64,000 nucleotides of DNA from JAHIKV01 sp963733145 (GCA_963733145.1 CAVTCJ010000011.1:1-64000); one strand, 5' to 3'; numbered from the stretch's first letter, positions 18,889 to 28,682 are shown. Program-made: numbers and translations. Notes: generated by a model not told the origin, from the sequence alone.

Positions 18889-19354
18889 CTACACGGCGTT
18901 TATAGCCGCCGTCGATGGCAGGTAAGTAGTCCGTATGTAGGTTTGTTCAGCTTTACGGATTGCCCCAAACAACAGCCGTTTGACGGCCCAACGGGCACCG
19001 GGGAGTTTTGCCGTCCCCCAGCCGCGCCGCTGGGCTTCACTCAATAACCATTCGACAATCTCGTCGACATGTTCCCTACATCCCCGCGGTCCCCAGGAAT
19101 TCATCTGTGCGATACGCGAGCGGCATTGGCAGTCTTCGGTGGGAGCCTCGCCGACCCAACGCAGGATGGCGTCGTGCAGATAGTCGCCCGGGCCGCGGGT
19201 AGTGGGAATTGCAGGTTCAGTCTGCTGCTGAGGTTTCGGCCTGGGCTTCTCCGGATCGGCATCGCACTGCCGCCGTGGCTGGTAGCCGTAGCGAGCATGG
19301 CAGCGTCTGGCATTCCCATTTCCCGTCGGCGGCTGGCTCGAAGACGCAGTCCAT
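18889..19354 (-). CDS. Phage-associated Cys-containing small protein, one frame break
   Basis: A protein of about 154 residues of unknown function. It starts at ATG 19354, overlapping the stop of the preceding gene (TAATG). The N-terminus has Cys/Trp residues (WECQTLPC) and a Pro/Gln-rich linker. The C-terminal half holds DAILRWVGEAPTEDCQCRSR and then CREHVDEIVEWLLSEAQRRG, which looks like a helical phage module. The frame changes between about 19265 and 19295. Its place at the far left of the late genes makes it the last minus-strand gene of the prophage. Role unknown. Confidence 0.55.
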
Positions 19355-20931
19355 TATACGTTGCTCAAAATCAGAGTGTGAGTGCCGTCCGTGAGGGTCT
19401 TGCTGAAGCTCGTGCAGTCGATGGGCCACGCCTGAGAGCCGTAGATGCCGAAATACGCGGGGCTAGAGGTGATCCAGATGTTGTTGCTGGGAGGCTGATT
19501 GTTATAGTAGAAGCAGACCGTCCAGCCGAAACTGCCACCGTTGTATTGCCAGCAGCAATCACCGTATGTGCTGGTGCGAGCGTAAGAAAAGCTCAGCACG
19601 AAGTCGCCGTCGCGCTCGTCGCCGAAGCCTGAGGCTTGCAGCCGCAATTCGGGCGTGTCGCAGCCGCCAGAGAAGCACGCCGGACAGCGACTCTCCAGGC
19701 AGGTGTTGTAGACGCAGGGCGTGTGCCCATCCACCGCCTCGACGCGGAGCGTCACGCCCGTCGCATCGCACCCGGTGAAGTTGTTGGTGACCAACTCGAA
19801 GTCCGAGACGTCCAGCGACATGGCCTCCGGCTTGTCCGGGCCGAGGTCTGACCGCCAAAGCAGCAGCGTGGTCTCCGAGAAACCGCTGCCGGTGCTGATC
19901 TTAACGCACAGCCAGTAGTGCCCGTCTGAAAAGTCCAGGTATGCCTTGTGCCAAGCGCCCGCCGGCAGGCAATAGTCATACCAGGTACTTGCTCTGTCGG
20001 GAACCGACCAGGTGCAGCTTGGCGGCTGCACCGACTCATAAGCCGCGGCCGGCGCGGGTTGGTTCCCCAGGTACATCGAGCGGTCAAGGCAAGAGCAGGG
20101 CGACTGGCCGTAAATCTCGCAGTCGCCGGGGGCGAATCCGCTGTAGGTGAGTCGCAGGCAGGATGGCACCTCGTCCCACTTCGCATAAGCGCACCCCACA
20201 CGACAGGGTAGGCACTCGATCCACAGTGATTCATTGAAGCCGCCGGTGGGCTTCAGGATGTAGAACCGGTCAAAGTAGAGGCAGGAGCCGGCGTCATCGC
20301 CGCCCAGAGCGATCTGGTCGCCGGGGAAGGTGGTGACGTCGATCTTGCCGAGACGATACCAGTATTGCCACACCATGTAGTCATAGTTGGGAAACCCCGC
20401 CGTGACGATCCGATAGTCGTCGCCATCGGACCAGACGCAGATGCCTACGAACAGCGGCCCGTAGGTGAACGCAGGCGCGAGGTTGGAAGAGAACACGTGC
20501 GTCCGGGTATCGCCGACCTGGTTGCCGCTGGCGTCGAAGAGGCGGAAATAATAAGTCGCGGTGTTTACAATAAACGGGTTTGCCTCAAATACGAGCGGTC
20601 CGGCCTCGATCTCGACGTAACAAGCGGCCGTGTCGTCGCCGCCGAAAAAGATGCGGGCCTTCTGCCCGAGTGTGGAGAAGGTGACCTCCACCTGCACGGA
20701 ATAGAAACGTCCGGGACGTGCGCACGCCTGAATTATCTTGGTGCCGGTTCCGCAGCCCTTCAGCCGTGAATAATGGTCATAAGGGAACGTACTCTCCGTT
20801 CCGCTCTCTATCGACCAGGTTCCGGCCTCAACGCTCCAGCCGCTGCCCACGTCCACGCGTTCAAACTCATCGGCGAGCAAAACGCAGTCGCAGCAACTCG
20901 GACAGGGCAGAAATCGCCAGGGTGCGGACAT
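19354..20931 (-). CDS. Large Cys-rich distal tail or surface protein, unknown function
   Basis: A 525-residue intact ORF with many Cys pairs (CPSCCDC, CLPCRVGC, SPCSCLDR, ESRCPACFSGGC) and many aromatic residues. Two beta-sandwich-like blocks follow the pattern LADEFERVDVGSGWSVEAGTW and LFVGICVWSDGDDYRIV, reminiscent of laminin-G/concanavalin-like sugar-binding folds. It lies downstream of the tape measure and tail genes, where host-binding tail fibres or tip proteins are coded. A receptor-binding or tail-tip role is therefore inferred from position. I do not recognise a defined family. No signal peptide is seen. Confidence 0.6.
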   Translation of the reverse strand: MSAPWRFLPCPSCCDCVLLADEFERVDVGSGWSVEAGTWSIESGTESTFPYDHYSRLKGCGTGTKIIQACARPGRFYSVQVEVTFSTLGQKARIFFGGDDTAACYVEIEAGPLVFEANPFIVNTATYYFRLFDASGNQVGDTRTHVFSSNLAPAFTYGPLFVGICVWSDGDDYRIVTAGFPNYDYMVWQYWYRLGKIDVTTFPGDQIALGGDDAGSCLYFDRFYILKPTGGFNESLWIECLPCRVGCAYAKWDEVPSCLRLTYSGFAPGDCEIYGQSPCSCLDRSMYLGNQPAPAAAYESVQPPSCTWSVPDRASTWYDYCLPAGAWHKAYLDFSDGHYWLCVKISTGSGFSETTLLLWRSDLGPDKPEAMSLDVSDFELVTNNFTGCDATGVTLRVEAVDGHTPCVYNTCLESRCPACFSGGCDTPELRLQASGFGDERDGDFVLSFSYARTSTYGDCCWQYNGGSFGWTVCFYYNNQPPSNNIWITSSPAYFGIYGSQAWPIDCTSFSKTLTDGTHTLILSNV

Positions 20932-20943
20932 GGGAAATAGGGC

Positions 20944-21749
20944 TTAGGGATTGGGGATTTGGGATTGGAGATCCATGCTCAGCACTCCGCCCCGGTGATG
21001 ATACCATTTTTGGGCATCGGGCCGGTAGGTCACCTCGACCCATTTGCCGGAGTTGATCGTCCCGCTGGTCATAAGCGGCGGGGCGTAGGCGGTGACGTTG
21101 TTGCCCGAGTCGACCAGGGGGTCGTGCCAGTAGATGGAGACCGTGGCCGAACCGTTGGCGCTGAGCGAACCGTCGAGCTTGCCCCAGTAGGAGGTCTCGC
21201 CCTGGGGCGTGCCCAGACGGAGCGACGGCCCACTTGGTCCCCGTGCCGGTCTCTTTCCAGAGGACTTGGGCGGCCCCGTGCGGTGCGCCTGCCAGCTTCT
21301 CGGCGTCGGTGTCCTTGATATCGGCGTAGCCGTACCACTCCTCGCCATCGGCAACCTCGACTCTCGCGACGCAGATACCGCCGACGGCAGCCCGGCCGAG
21401 CTTGCCATTGGCCACCGGCTCCAACAGAATGACGAACTTGCCGATATGGTCGTCCTTGTCGGGCAACTGGCCAGTCAGCGCCGGGCGGTTCTGAAACCCG
21501 GGCAGATTATCGGTTGGCGTAAATATCACCCCATCGACGCCCAGGACGTCGAACCGCTGCCGATCGTCGCCGCTGTCGTTCCGCACCAGCACGATGTCCG
21601 TATCGCGGAACTGCCGGCTGCAACTGCCGGCGGACGTTCTGCTGCGAGGCCCGAAAGCCGCGGGCGGTGTCGATGAACGTATTGAAGGTTTCGGCGGGAA
21701 TTCTGAGCTTGTCGCCCGTCTGCACCTTTTTCATCGTGTCGCCGGCCAT
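20944..21749 (-). CDS. Phage distal structural protein, two frame breaks
   Basis: A protein of about 265 residues, unknown family. It starts MAGDTMKKVQTGDKLRIPAE, which resembles the N-terminus of tail-associated proteins that begin by listing an attached region. It continues through FVILLEPVANGKLGRAAVGG and ends in a segment with SATVSIYWHDP and VEVTYRPDAQKW. The frame changes near 21610 and 21225. The 3' end runs into a low-complexity GGGATTGGGGATTTGGGATT tract at about 20944-20970, so the last few codons may not be genuine. Confidence 0.6.
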
Positions 21750-21752
21750 CGT

Positions 21753-22550
21753 TTACGCTCCGATCCCCAGCGCCGAATAGTCGCCGTCGTAATAGACCCG
21801 CTCCACGTAGGCGGCCACCGGGCGTTTGACGATCGCCTTGGCCGCCGTGTCCTCGACGTCCTCGTAGCGGACCCAAAGGTAATCCCAGCCCCGCTTGATG
21901 ATCCCGGTGATGTTGCCGACGGAAAGCCCGGAGACGTTGGGACTGGCGGCGAAGCGGAAGGTGATTTCCCAGTCCTCCTCGCCCCGCTTCGAGCCGGAGG
22001 CCCCCAGGAACAGGACTTCGCCGGCGGCGAAACCGCGGAAGGGGGCCGCGTTGAGCCGGCCGGTCAGGGCGAAGAGGATGGCCTTGTACGCCTGGGTCAC
22101 GTTTTCGGCGGCGATGTAGTGCGTCTCGGAGAAGTTGTAGACCGGCACGGTGACGTCCACCCCTTCGACGTTCTCGCCGGTGGCGCCGATCGCGCCCTGG
22201 TAATCGGGGGCGGTCATGTCCGGCGGGGCATAGGCGCCGAGGGTTTCCAGGCTCTGGGTGACGTGCTGTGTCCCGCCGCCCGTGTCGAACTGGAAGCTGC
22301 TCTCGCCCGTATCGGGGCGCTTGCGGGGTCCGTAGCGGATCGAGCCGTCCCACAGCAGCGGGCCGATCTGATCGATGTGGGCCGTCTGGCGGATCAGGCC
22401 GTCGTAGATGATCGGCGCGGCCGCGATCATGTTCTCCTTGGCCAGGATGTCGTCGTCGGTCCCCTCGATCAGGAAGAGCAGGTCGATCGACGGACTCTCC
22501 CCCTCGTTGGTCTCGCGGCTGCCGAACTTTTCCGTGACGGTTATTGCCAT
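21753..22550 (-). CDS. Phage tail-region protein, unknown function
   Basis: A 265-residue intact ORF. It begins MAITVTEKFGSRETNEGESP and has alternating beta-strand-like blocks, for example DVTVPVYNFSETHYI and DWEITFRFAASPNVSGL. It lies directly after the tape measure gene (stop 22556) and before another distal protein with a three-base gap, so it is translated with them. Distal tail or baseplate-hub proteins occupy this slot in many siphophages. The exact identity is not recognisable from motifs. Confidence 0.65.
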   Translation of the reverse strand: MAITVTEKFGSRETNEGESPSIDLLFLIEGTDDDILAKENMIAAAPIIYDGLIRQTAHIDQIGPLLWDGSIRYGPRKRPDTGESSFQFDTGGGTQHVTQSLETLGAYAPPDMTAPDYQGAIGATGENVEGVDVTVPVYNFSETHYIAAENVTQAYKAILFALTGRLNAAPFRGFAAGEVLFLGASGSKRGEEDWEITFRFAASPNVSGLSVGNITGIIKRGWDYLWVRYEDVEDTAAKAIVKRPVAAYVERVYYDGDYSALGIGA

Positions 22551-22555
22551 CGGCT

Positions 22556-24545
22556 TTACGCGAAAACCAAGCCGCCCAGCTTGGCCTCCTTCACGAGTTC
22601 CTTGGTGTTCTTGGCCACCTGTTCCACGCCGCGGGCGGTCCGCTCGGCCGGGCCGCTGCTCTCCAGGCCCCGCACGGCCATTGCGTTAAAGGTGCCCTGC
22701 ACGCTGGCGGCCCGCTTGCCCAGGGCCTCGACCTCGGGAAACTCCGGCATGCCGGGCTTCTTGGTTTTGCCCGGGCCGGCCTCTTCCGGGAGAGCGGCCC
22801 GTTTTTTGGCGGCCTCGTCCAATGCGGCTTGCCAGTCCTTCTGCGCCTGCTTAACCTCATCCTCCGATGCCTTCTGGTCGGCGTCGTATTGCTTCTGCCG
22901 GGCGGCGTGGCGGGCGTCTTTCTCCTTGTCGAGTTCGCCCAGCGTCCCCCGCTCCTCGTCGTCGATCGCCTTGCGGCGGGCCTGGCGGGTGGACTCGATG
23001 TCGTTCAATTGCCCCTGGGTGCGGGCCTGCCGCTGCTGTTGTTCCCGCTGAAAATCCTCGTCCAGCAGCTTCTGGGCCCCTTCGACGTCCACCGAGTCGT
23101 CGAACATGCCCATCAGCGCCACGAACTTCTTGGCGATCCAGTTCTGCGCGGTCCGCCAGCCGGTGACCAGCCCATCGGTGAAGACGGCCCAGGCCTTGGA
23201 CATAACGGCCACCGTCTCGACCCAGGCGGTCTGGATGCCGGCCCAGGCGCTGGTCAGAATCTTGGCCGTGCCGTAAACCGCCTCGGTCCAGATGGACATG
23301 AAGGCCTCTTTGAAGGCGATCCATTTCTCGGTCAGCCAGCCGATCCCCTTCTGCCACTCCATTTTCAGCGTCAGCCAGAGGATTTTGGCGGCCAGCGAGA
23401 TGTCGCCGGCGGCCAGGGCGTCGCCGATCCCCTGCCAAGCGGCCAGGGCGGTTTCTTTCAGGGCGTTGAACTGCCGGGCCAGCCAGCCGAGGGCCTGCTC
23501 CCCCGCGCCGGAGACGTACAATAAATATCCGCCCAGGGCCGCCAGGGCGGCCACGACGAGGCCCGCGGGCGAGAGGATACGCGCCCAATACCGTCCCCAC
23601 CGCGGCTAGCGCCGTGCCTACGCCTGCCGCGACTGTGGCCAAGACGCCAAATACCGTCCCCAATCCGGACAACAATCCGCCCAGAACGATCAACGCAGCG
23701 CCCGCGCCGGCGACGACCAGGCCGATCTTGGCGATGGTGACGATCAACTGCCCGTTCTGCTTGATCCAGTCGATCACCGGGCGGACGATTTTGGTGATCC
23801 GCTGGGCGAGGTCCTTGAAGGCCGGGGCCAAGGCGCCGCCGATCGCGCACGACGATCATCTTCAGCACGCTGGACATGCGGGTCCAGGCGTCGGTAAGCT
23901 CGGCCGCCGAGGTGGCGTCCTCGGTGCTCATCACGATCCCCAGCCGTTTGGCCTCTTCCATTACCGCCACCAGGCCGTCGGAGCCGTTCTTGAGCATGGG
24001 CAGCAGTTTCGTACCGGCCCGGCCGAAGATGACCGTGGCCAGGGCCGCCTTCTTGGTGTTGTTCTCCATTTGCGACAGGGCGGTGGCCGATTCCATGAAC
24101 AGTTGCTCGGTCCCCTTCAGTTGCCCATCCGCGCCGCGGACGTTGACCCCCAATTCCTTGAAGGCGTCCACGGCCGTGGAGAGCCCCTGGGTGGCGTCAT
24201 AGGCCGAGCGTTGCAGCCGGCGGATGCCGACCTCCATCGCGCCGATGTCGGTCCCGCCGATCTGGGCGGCGTGGGAAAGGGCGGAGAGGAACTCGACCGA
24301 CGCGCCCACCCGGCCGCTCATCTTGTCCAACTCGTCGCCGACCGAGGCGAACTTCTTCACCGACAAGAGCAACGGAGCGAGTACACCAGCCCCGGCGGCG
24401 AAGAGCTTCGTGCCCATCGACGTGACGCCCGCGCCCAGGCCTTCAATTTGCCGGAGGCCGCCTTCAGCCCGCGGACCAGCCGCTTGTCGTCGGCGAACAG
24501 TTCGACGAACGCCCGTCCGGCTCGGATTGCCTGGCTATTGGCCAT
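22556..24545 (-). CDS. Phage tail tape measure protein
   Basis: A protein of about 660 residues that sets tail length. It starts MANSQAIRAGRAFVELF at 24545, overlapping the chaperone gene upstream. The N-terminal part is helical (KFASVGDELDKMSGRVGASV, SALSHAAQIGGTD). The middle holds hydrophobic glycine-rich segments (IGLVVAGAGAALIVLGGLLS), typical of tape measures. The C-terminal part is a long coiled coil rich in Lys, Glu and Ala, with RQARRKAIDDEERGTLGELD. Frame changes lie near 24400, 23850 and 23590. The short length implies a short tail. Confidence 0.85.
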
Positions 24546-24850
24546 CGCTTTTCACCTTGTCCACGAACACCTGTTTCAAGATGCTCAAATCCTTGGTCTT
24601 CTCCGGCGGCTTCACCCGGCAGTGTGCAAACGGGTTGAACTCGGCCGGTTTCATCGCCCGGGCCCCCTTGCCGCGATGGGAGTTGTAAAGCATGGCCAGG
24701 ACCTGCGAGGTGTGGCTCCACGCCTCCCGCTGCCGGGCCTCGGCCAGCCAGACCAACTCCCTGAGCGTCAGCGGTCCGGGATCGACTCCGGCTGTTCCGG
24801 CGAGCTCCCAAACGACCCGCCAACGGCGCTCAGTGCCGCTTCGATCTCCT
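24535..24850 (-). CDS. Tail assembly chaperone, T-type part, probably made by -1 frameshift
   Basis: The -1 frame relative to the preceding chaperone stays open and encodes ERRWRVVWELAGTAGVDPGP, then LTLRELVWLAEARQREAW, and ends near KTKDLSILKQVFVDKV. The block LRELVWLAEARxREAW is a usual mark of the second tail-chaperone product. No ATG or well-placed GTG/TTG precedes the conserved part. In many tailed phages the G and GT products come from one start by -1 slippage. Here the frame relation is exactly -1, but I see no perfect slippery heptamer, so a sequencing indel cannot be excluded. The upstream limit given is approximate. Confidence 0.65.
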
Positions 24851-25247
24851 GGCTCAAGCGCGGACTGTCCAGCCGGGTCTTGATCACCTCCCGCGCCCGA
24901 TCGGCCATCGCGTTGAACTTCTGGATTGCCTTCCCGAGGTTCTCCCGGTCCCTCGGGTCTGGGGAAAAACTTACCAGTTCCTCCACCAGCGCCGTCTTGG
25001 CCATCGCGATCGAGTCGCCGGCCATCGCCTTGGCAAAGTCCACGTCGGAGATGTTTTCGGCGTCGGCCTGCGGCTTGCAGACGCAGTAGATCACGTCGCA
25101 GAGCAGGATCGGGTCGATCATCAACCTTTCGAGCACCTGCTTTACGTCCAGCAGGTCCTCGTCCAACAGGTCGCGGACCCGTTTGACGGCATCGACGTTG
25201 ATGGCGATCGTCCAGGTCCGCCCGGCGTTGTCCTTAAAGCTCTTCAT
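24768..25247 (-). CDS. Tail assembly chaperone, G-type
   Basis: A 159-residue soluble helical protein beginning MKSFKDNAGRTWTIAINVDA and containing ERLMIDPILLCDVIYCVCKP. It sits between the tail tube and tape measure genes, the fixed position of the G-type chaperone that keeps the tape measure unfolded before tail assembly. The zero-frame product ends SSPEQPESIPDR, while the overlapping -1 frame continues as the T-type part. Confidence 0.7.
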   Translation of the reverse strand: MKSFKDNAGRTWTIAINVDAVKRVRDLLDEDLLDVKQVLERLMIDPILLCDVIYCVCKPQADAENISDVDFAKAMAGDSIAMAKTALVEELVSFSPDPRDRENLGKAIQKFNAMADRAREVIKTRLDSPRLSQEIEAALSAVGGSFGSSPEQPESIPDR

Positions 25248-25262
25248 GGGTTGCGTTCTCCT

Positions 25263-25709
25263 TTAACTCTCCGCGACGGTCATCCACTCCGGCGCATGTT
25301 CGGCGTAGGTCGGCTTGATGGTCACACTGACGGTCAGCGCCTCTTCGAGCGGCTCGTTGCGGCTGAACTTCAGGACCGAGAAACTGGCCCGCAGCCCCTG
25401 GGAACCGGCGACGGTGATCCCGCCGTCCATGACGGCGAACTCGACGGCCGTGCCGCCGAACCAGGCATCCTTGATGGCCGTGAAGCCGGCGTCGGCCGTG
25501 TCCCAAACCATCTCGAACTCGATCGAGCCGTCCTTCAACGTCCCCACGGTGGCCCGCCAGCCGTTGTTGCCGCGGGTCGTAACGTCCGCCTCGCCCTTCT
25601 CCAGGTTGAGCGTTACGTCCTTGACGTTGGTCAGCTCGACCCAGGTGGGCGTGGCATAATCGGCCGAGTTTCGATACAGCTTGGCGTCGAGGCCTAATTT
25701 TACGGGCAT
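25263..25709 (-). CDS. Phage major tail tube protein
   Basis: A 148-residue protein. It begins MPVKLGLDAKLYRNSADYAT and contains EADVTTRGNNGWRATV and a C-terminal beta strand series (ALTVSVTIKPTY). The VTTRGNxGWRA pattern and length fit the tail tube fold of siphophages. It is followed directly by the chaperone gene, as expected. The frame is intact and the stop is 15 bases before the next start. Confidence 0.8.
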   Translation of the reverse strand: MPVKLGLDAKLYRNSADYATPTWVELTNVKDVTLNLEKGEADVTTRGNNGWRATVGTLKDGSIEFEMVWDTADAGFTAIKDAWFGGTAVEFAVMDGGITVAGSQGLRASFSVLKFSRNEPLEEALTVSVTIKPTYAEHAPEWMTVAES

Positions 25710-25720
25710 GATGGCTTCTC

Positions 25721-26167
25721 CTATTTAACGCTGCCCGCCCAGAGGGCCGGCAGTTTGGGTTTTTCGCGCTCGAAGGCCGGCCCCATGAAGGGCCGGGCCT
25801 GGATGGTGACCTTGCGGAGCGTTTGCTTCCCGCGGCGGCGGGCGACGATCTGCGTCTTGCCCCCGTACTCCAAGGCCGGCAGGGCCTCGGCGGTGGGCTT
25901 GTTCAACCGGGCCGGGCCGATGACCACGGAGCGTTTGATCGTCTCATAGGCGAAGAAGATGAACTTCTTCAGTTGCCCCGCGTGGCTGCTGGGCGGCATA
26001 CCGGGTTCCGAGACGGCCTTCCGCTTGCGGATGCTGGATCGCGACCCGCGGCGGACGAAGGCCCCGAACCGGGAGAGGACCTTCCGCTCGGCGCGGCTGG
26101 TGGCGGCGACCACTCGGGCCGAGTTGAAGAACAATCCCTTGGCGGCGTCTATGCGGTAGGCGATCAT
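25721..26167 (-). CDS. Tail/head joining protein, HK97 gp10-like
   Basis: A 148-residue basic protein with an Arg/Lys-rich middle (FGAFVRRGSRSSIRKRKA) and a C-terminal block typical of the gp10-like group (KTQIVARRRGKQTLRKVTIQ, RPFMGPAFEREKPKLP). This protein joins the tail to the neck in related phages. It overlaps the stop of the upstream gene by four bases (ATGA) and precedes the tail tube gene, as in HK97-type late operons. Confidence 0.65.
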   Translation of the reverse strand: MIAYRIDAAKGLFFNSARVVAATSRAERKVLSRFGAFVRRGSRSSIRKRKAVSEPGMPPSSHAGQLKKFIFFAYETIKRSVVIGPARLNKPTAEALPALEYGGKTQIVARRRGKQTLRKVTIQARPFMGPAFEREKPKLPALWAGSVK

Positions 26168-26617
26168 CTGATTACCCGGTAAGTGAAGGCCAACAGGCTG
26201 GTGAACTGCTGGTTCTCTTGGAGGTGTTTGGGGTCGTAAATGGGCGCGTTCTCGGTCTTCACCCAGCGGGCCGAATCGAATCCGGCCAGCGGTTTGTGCC
26301 GCAACAGGTCGTCGATCTCCTCGACCAGCAACATCAAGGCGTCGATGGCCGCCGTGTCCAGGCCCGACTGGTCCTGTTTGGCGACCCGTTTCTGCACGGC
26401 GACGTGGATTTTGTAGTCGGCCCGGTCGCGGGCGCGGTCGGAAATCTCTTCATCCAACTCGGCCGGCACCACCGATACGTGCAGGTCCTTCAATTCCTTG
26501 AGCTCGAACTCGGGCAGGTAGTAACGCACGGCGGAAAACGGCTGGCTGAGGGTCGGCGGCGTTCAGGGCCGTCACCACGGCGTCGGCGATCTGGATTGCG
26601 GTGCTGTTTGTCGGCAT
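26164..26617 (-). CDS. Phage tail completion/neck protein, one frame break
   Basis: A protein of about 150 residues. It starts MPTNSTAIQIADAVVTALNA at 26617 and continues in the next frame with VRYYLPEFELKELKDLHVSV and later LMLLVEEIDDLLRHKPLAGF, finishing SLLAFTYRVIR. The frame changes near 26540. This composition and position (just upstream of the gp10-like gene) fit tail terminator or neck proteins. The assignment rests on position and general likeness rather than a diagnostic motif. Confidence 0.6.
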
Positions 26618-26621
26618 CGGC

Positions 26622-27379
26622 TTACCCCTTCCCTCCGCAGACCAGAATCCCCCGCGGCATGTGCGGGCTCTTTTGGTTGTAGAGCAGATCGTCCGCGTTT
26701 TTGACCGCGATGTAGTCGTCGAGTTGGCCGTCGTAATGGACCGTCTTCCAGGCCGGATCGGGGAGTTGGCGGAGCTTCGTTGACCCGGTGACTGTGGCCC
26801 CGTCGTAATAGGCCAGGGTGGCGACTTCATTTACCTCGCTCAGCGAAACCTCTCCCCCGCTCTCGCAGACGATGGAGATGTTGCCGTCGCCGGTAGACCA
26901 GGACAGTGCCCCGCCGTCTTCGACGATGATCGATCCGGTGTAACTCCAGGAATAACTCATCTCCACCAGGCCGCCGGCCTCGATCAGCATGCCGCCATAA
27001 TGCCCCCACATCATCTCGATCAGGCCGCCCCCTTCGCAGATGATCGTACCGCCGTCGTATCCCATCGTGCTGTCCAGCACGACGCTTCCGCCCGGCTTGG
27101 CCACGATCAGGCCGGCGTTGATACATCATGTCCATGCCGTTGCAATAGAGCGTGCCGTAACAGAGAATGATGCCGTATATTCCCGCCATCATCGCCCACG
27201 AGATCCAACTCCCCTCCTTGTTCCACGATAACCAGGATGTTGGCGGCTATTACCTCGCCGTTCATCGTGCAACCGGCGGGAATCACGGCCGTGTCACCGG
27301 CCGCCGGCTGCACCTCGCCGACCCAATCGGAGTCGGTAGACCAGTTGCGTGTGCCCGTCTTGGCGACGATCGTGCTCAC
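26622..27379 (-). CDS. Beta-rich phage structural protein, frame breaks
   Basis: A protein of about 250 residues beginning MSTIVAKTGTRNWSTDSDWV. A run of short Gly-rich beta strands follows (TIICEGGGLIEMMWGHYGGM, SYTGSIIVEDGGALSWSTGD), which suggests a stacked beta-helix or repeat fold. Such proteins serve as capsid decoration or spikes, but no family was recognised. Frame changes lie near 27200 and 27115. The start overlaps the stop of the next gene upstream by four bases. Confidence 0.55.
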
Positions 27380-27876
27380 AGCCAGCCCTCCTCCGCGTTG
27401 GCGGCGTCGATCGCCGCATCCAGAGCGTCCCAGGCGGCCAACACGGGCTGTGCCAGTGAAGGATTGGCGGACAAGAATTTCGTCAGGTCGGGGATCTGCT
27501 TGACCTGCCAGCCGCCGGCCGTGTTGGCCTGGACCGAAACCGAGACGACTAGTTTTCCGTCGGCGGCCAGGTTCCCCCGCAAACGCAGCCGCACGTCCTT
27601 GAGCGGTCCTTCCACGCCCAGCGGGCCGAGAAAGGCAGGCACTATGTCCAACAGTTTCGCGGCGGCCGCTTGGGTCGCCTTATCCTCCGGCAGCGGGACG
27701 CGCTTCCGTGCCTCCGTCCGCGGGTCGTCCAGCCAGGCGCCGTCCGCGCCACGCTGGCTCCGCTGCAAGTCCAAACTGCCGCCGACCCGGCCGCCGATCG
27801 AATCCAGTTGCAGGGAATAACGAATCTGGGCCGCCGCGATGGTGAGCGTCTTCGGGTTTTTGGCACTGACCGCCAT
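27376..27876 (-). CDS. Phage protein of unknown function
   Basis: A 166-residue intact ORF. It begins MAVSAKNPKTLTIAAAQIRY, has a central Arg-rich stretch (DPRTEARKRVPLPEDKATQ) and ends in helices rich in Ala (AWDALDAAIDAANAEEGWL). It is translationally linked to the downstream gene by a four-base overlap. It lies between the decoration proteins and tail genes. I do not recognise a family. Confidence 0.6.
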   Translation of the reverse strand: MAVSAKNPKTLTIAAAQIRYSLQLDSIGGRVGGSLDLQRSQRGADGAWLDDPRTEARKRVPLPEDKATQAAAAKLLDIVPAFLGPLGVEGPLKDVRLRLRGNLAADGKLVVSVSVQANTAGGWQVKQIPDLTKFLSANPSLAQPVLAAWDALDAAIDAANAEEGWL

Positions 27877-27904
27877 TGCGATGATCTCCTTTCACGCGAA
27901 ACCA

Positions 27905-28288
27905 TTAACCGAATTGAATCACTGTCAGACCGGCCGCAGCGGCGGCGAAGAACCGTAGCGTGTCGGCATAGGTCTTGTCCACCGGCAGATCGATGCCCCC
28001 GGCCGGCAGCGGCGGGCTGTTCGCATCCGCCGCGCCTGCCGCCCAGTGGATCGTCGTCTCGTCTGTCGGATAGAGCGTCAGCCGCTTCAGGTTTGCCGAG
28101 AGTGCCGCACCGAGCATGGTCTCCAACGACTGGCCGCCCGCCGTATCGTCGACGACCACCAACTGCGGTCCAGCGACGGCCGAAGTGGCCGAGGCGATTT
28201 TTATCTCCGCGTCGCCTACCTGGACCAGCAGCGCACCGGTCGCCTCGTCGATTTCCACGTCGGCCGATTGCAGCCATCGTCGGGTCAT
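27905..28288 (-). CDS. Phage head/tail-region protein of unknown function
   Basis: A 127-residue ORF starting MTRRWLQSADVEIDEATGAL. It has beta-strand-like repeats (VQVGDAEIKIASATSAVAGP, QLVVVDDTAGGQ) and a Pro/Gly turn region (NSPPLPAGGIDLPVDKTY). The start overlaps the stop of the upstream gene (ATGA at 28285-28288). Unknown family. A minor head protein is plausible from position. Confidence 0.55.
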   Translation of the reverse strand: MTRRWLQSADVEIDEATGALLVQVGDAEIKIASATSAVAGPQLVVVDDTAGGQSLETMLGAALSANLKRLTLYPTDETTIHWAAGAADANSPPLPAGGIDLPVDKTYADTLRFFAAAAAGLTVIQFG

Positions 28289-28671
28289 GTTGCCGCCTCC
28301 GTGTCAACTTGCTTGCTGTGGATTCTGAGGGTCTTGCGATAGGGATCGCTGTATCGCCAACAGGGCTCGTTGCCCGGGGCAGTCACCTCGTAGATGAAGA
28401 CCTGCCCGCCTTGTGTCTCCCGCACCAGATCGCCCCGCTGGGGCAGTGTCGGTGTTTCACCGAACTTCAAGTCGGCCGCCAGCACCAGGTAGTCGCGGGA
28501 CTCGTGGCGGACCAGCACCCCGTAGCCGTCGTCGACCTCGAAGGTAGTCTTGCCCACGGTGGCCGAAACGTCCGCCGACTGACCGCCGCGCACGTAGCAC
28601 ACCGCACGGGTGGCATACTGCGTGCGCTTCGTTTCCAGCCAATCAGAGGCCTGTTGCAGCAGGTCCGCCAC
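28285..28671 (-). CDS. Phage head completion-like protein
   Basis: A 128-residue protein starting from GTG 28671, preceded by AAGGAGGGC. The N-terminus is ADLLQQASDWLETKRTQYAT and the C-terminus holds GQVFIYEVTAPGNEPCWRYS. The pattern of an N-terminal helix with a following beta barrel and the site between the decoration protein and tail genes fit a head completion or neck stopper protein. That is positional inference. Earlier in-frame sequence up to 29025 belongs to a different gene. Confidence 0.55.
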   Translation of the reverse strand: MADLLQQASDWLETKRTQYATRAVCYVRGGQSADVSATVGKTTFEVDDGYGVLVRHESRDYLVLAADLKFGETPTLPQRGDLVRETQGGQVFIYEVTAPGNEPCWRYSDPYRKTLRIHSKQVDTEAAT

Positions 28672-28682
28672 GGCGCCCTCCT

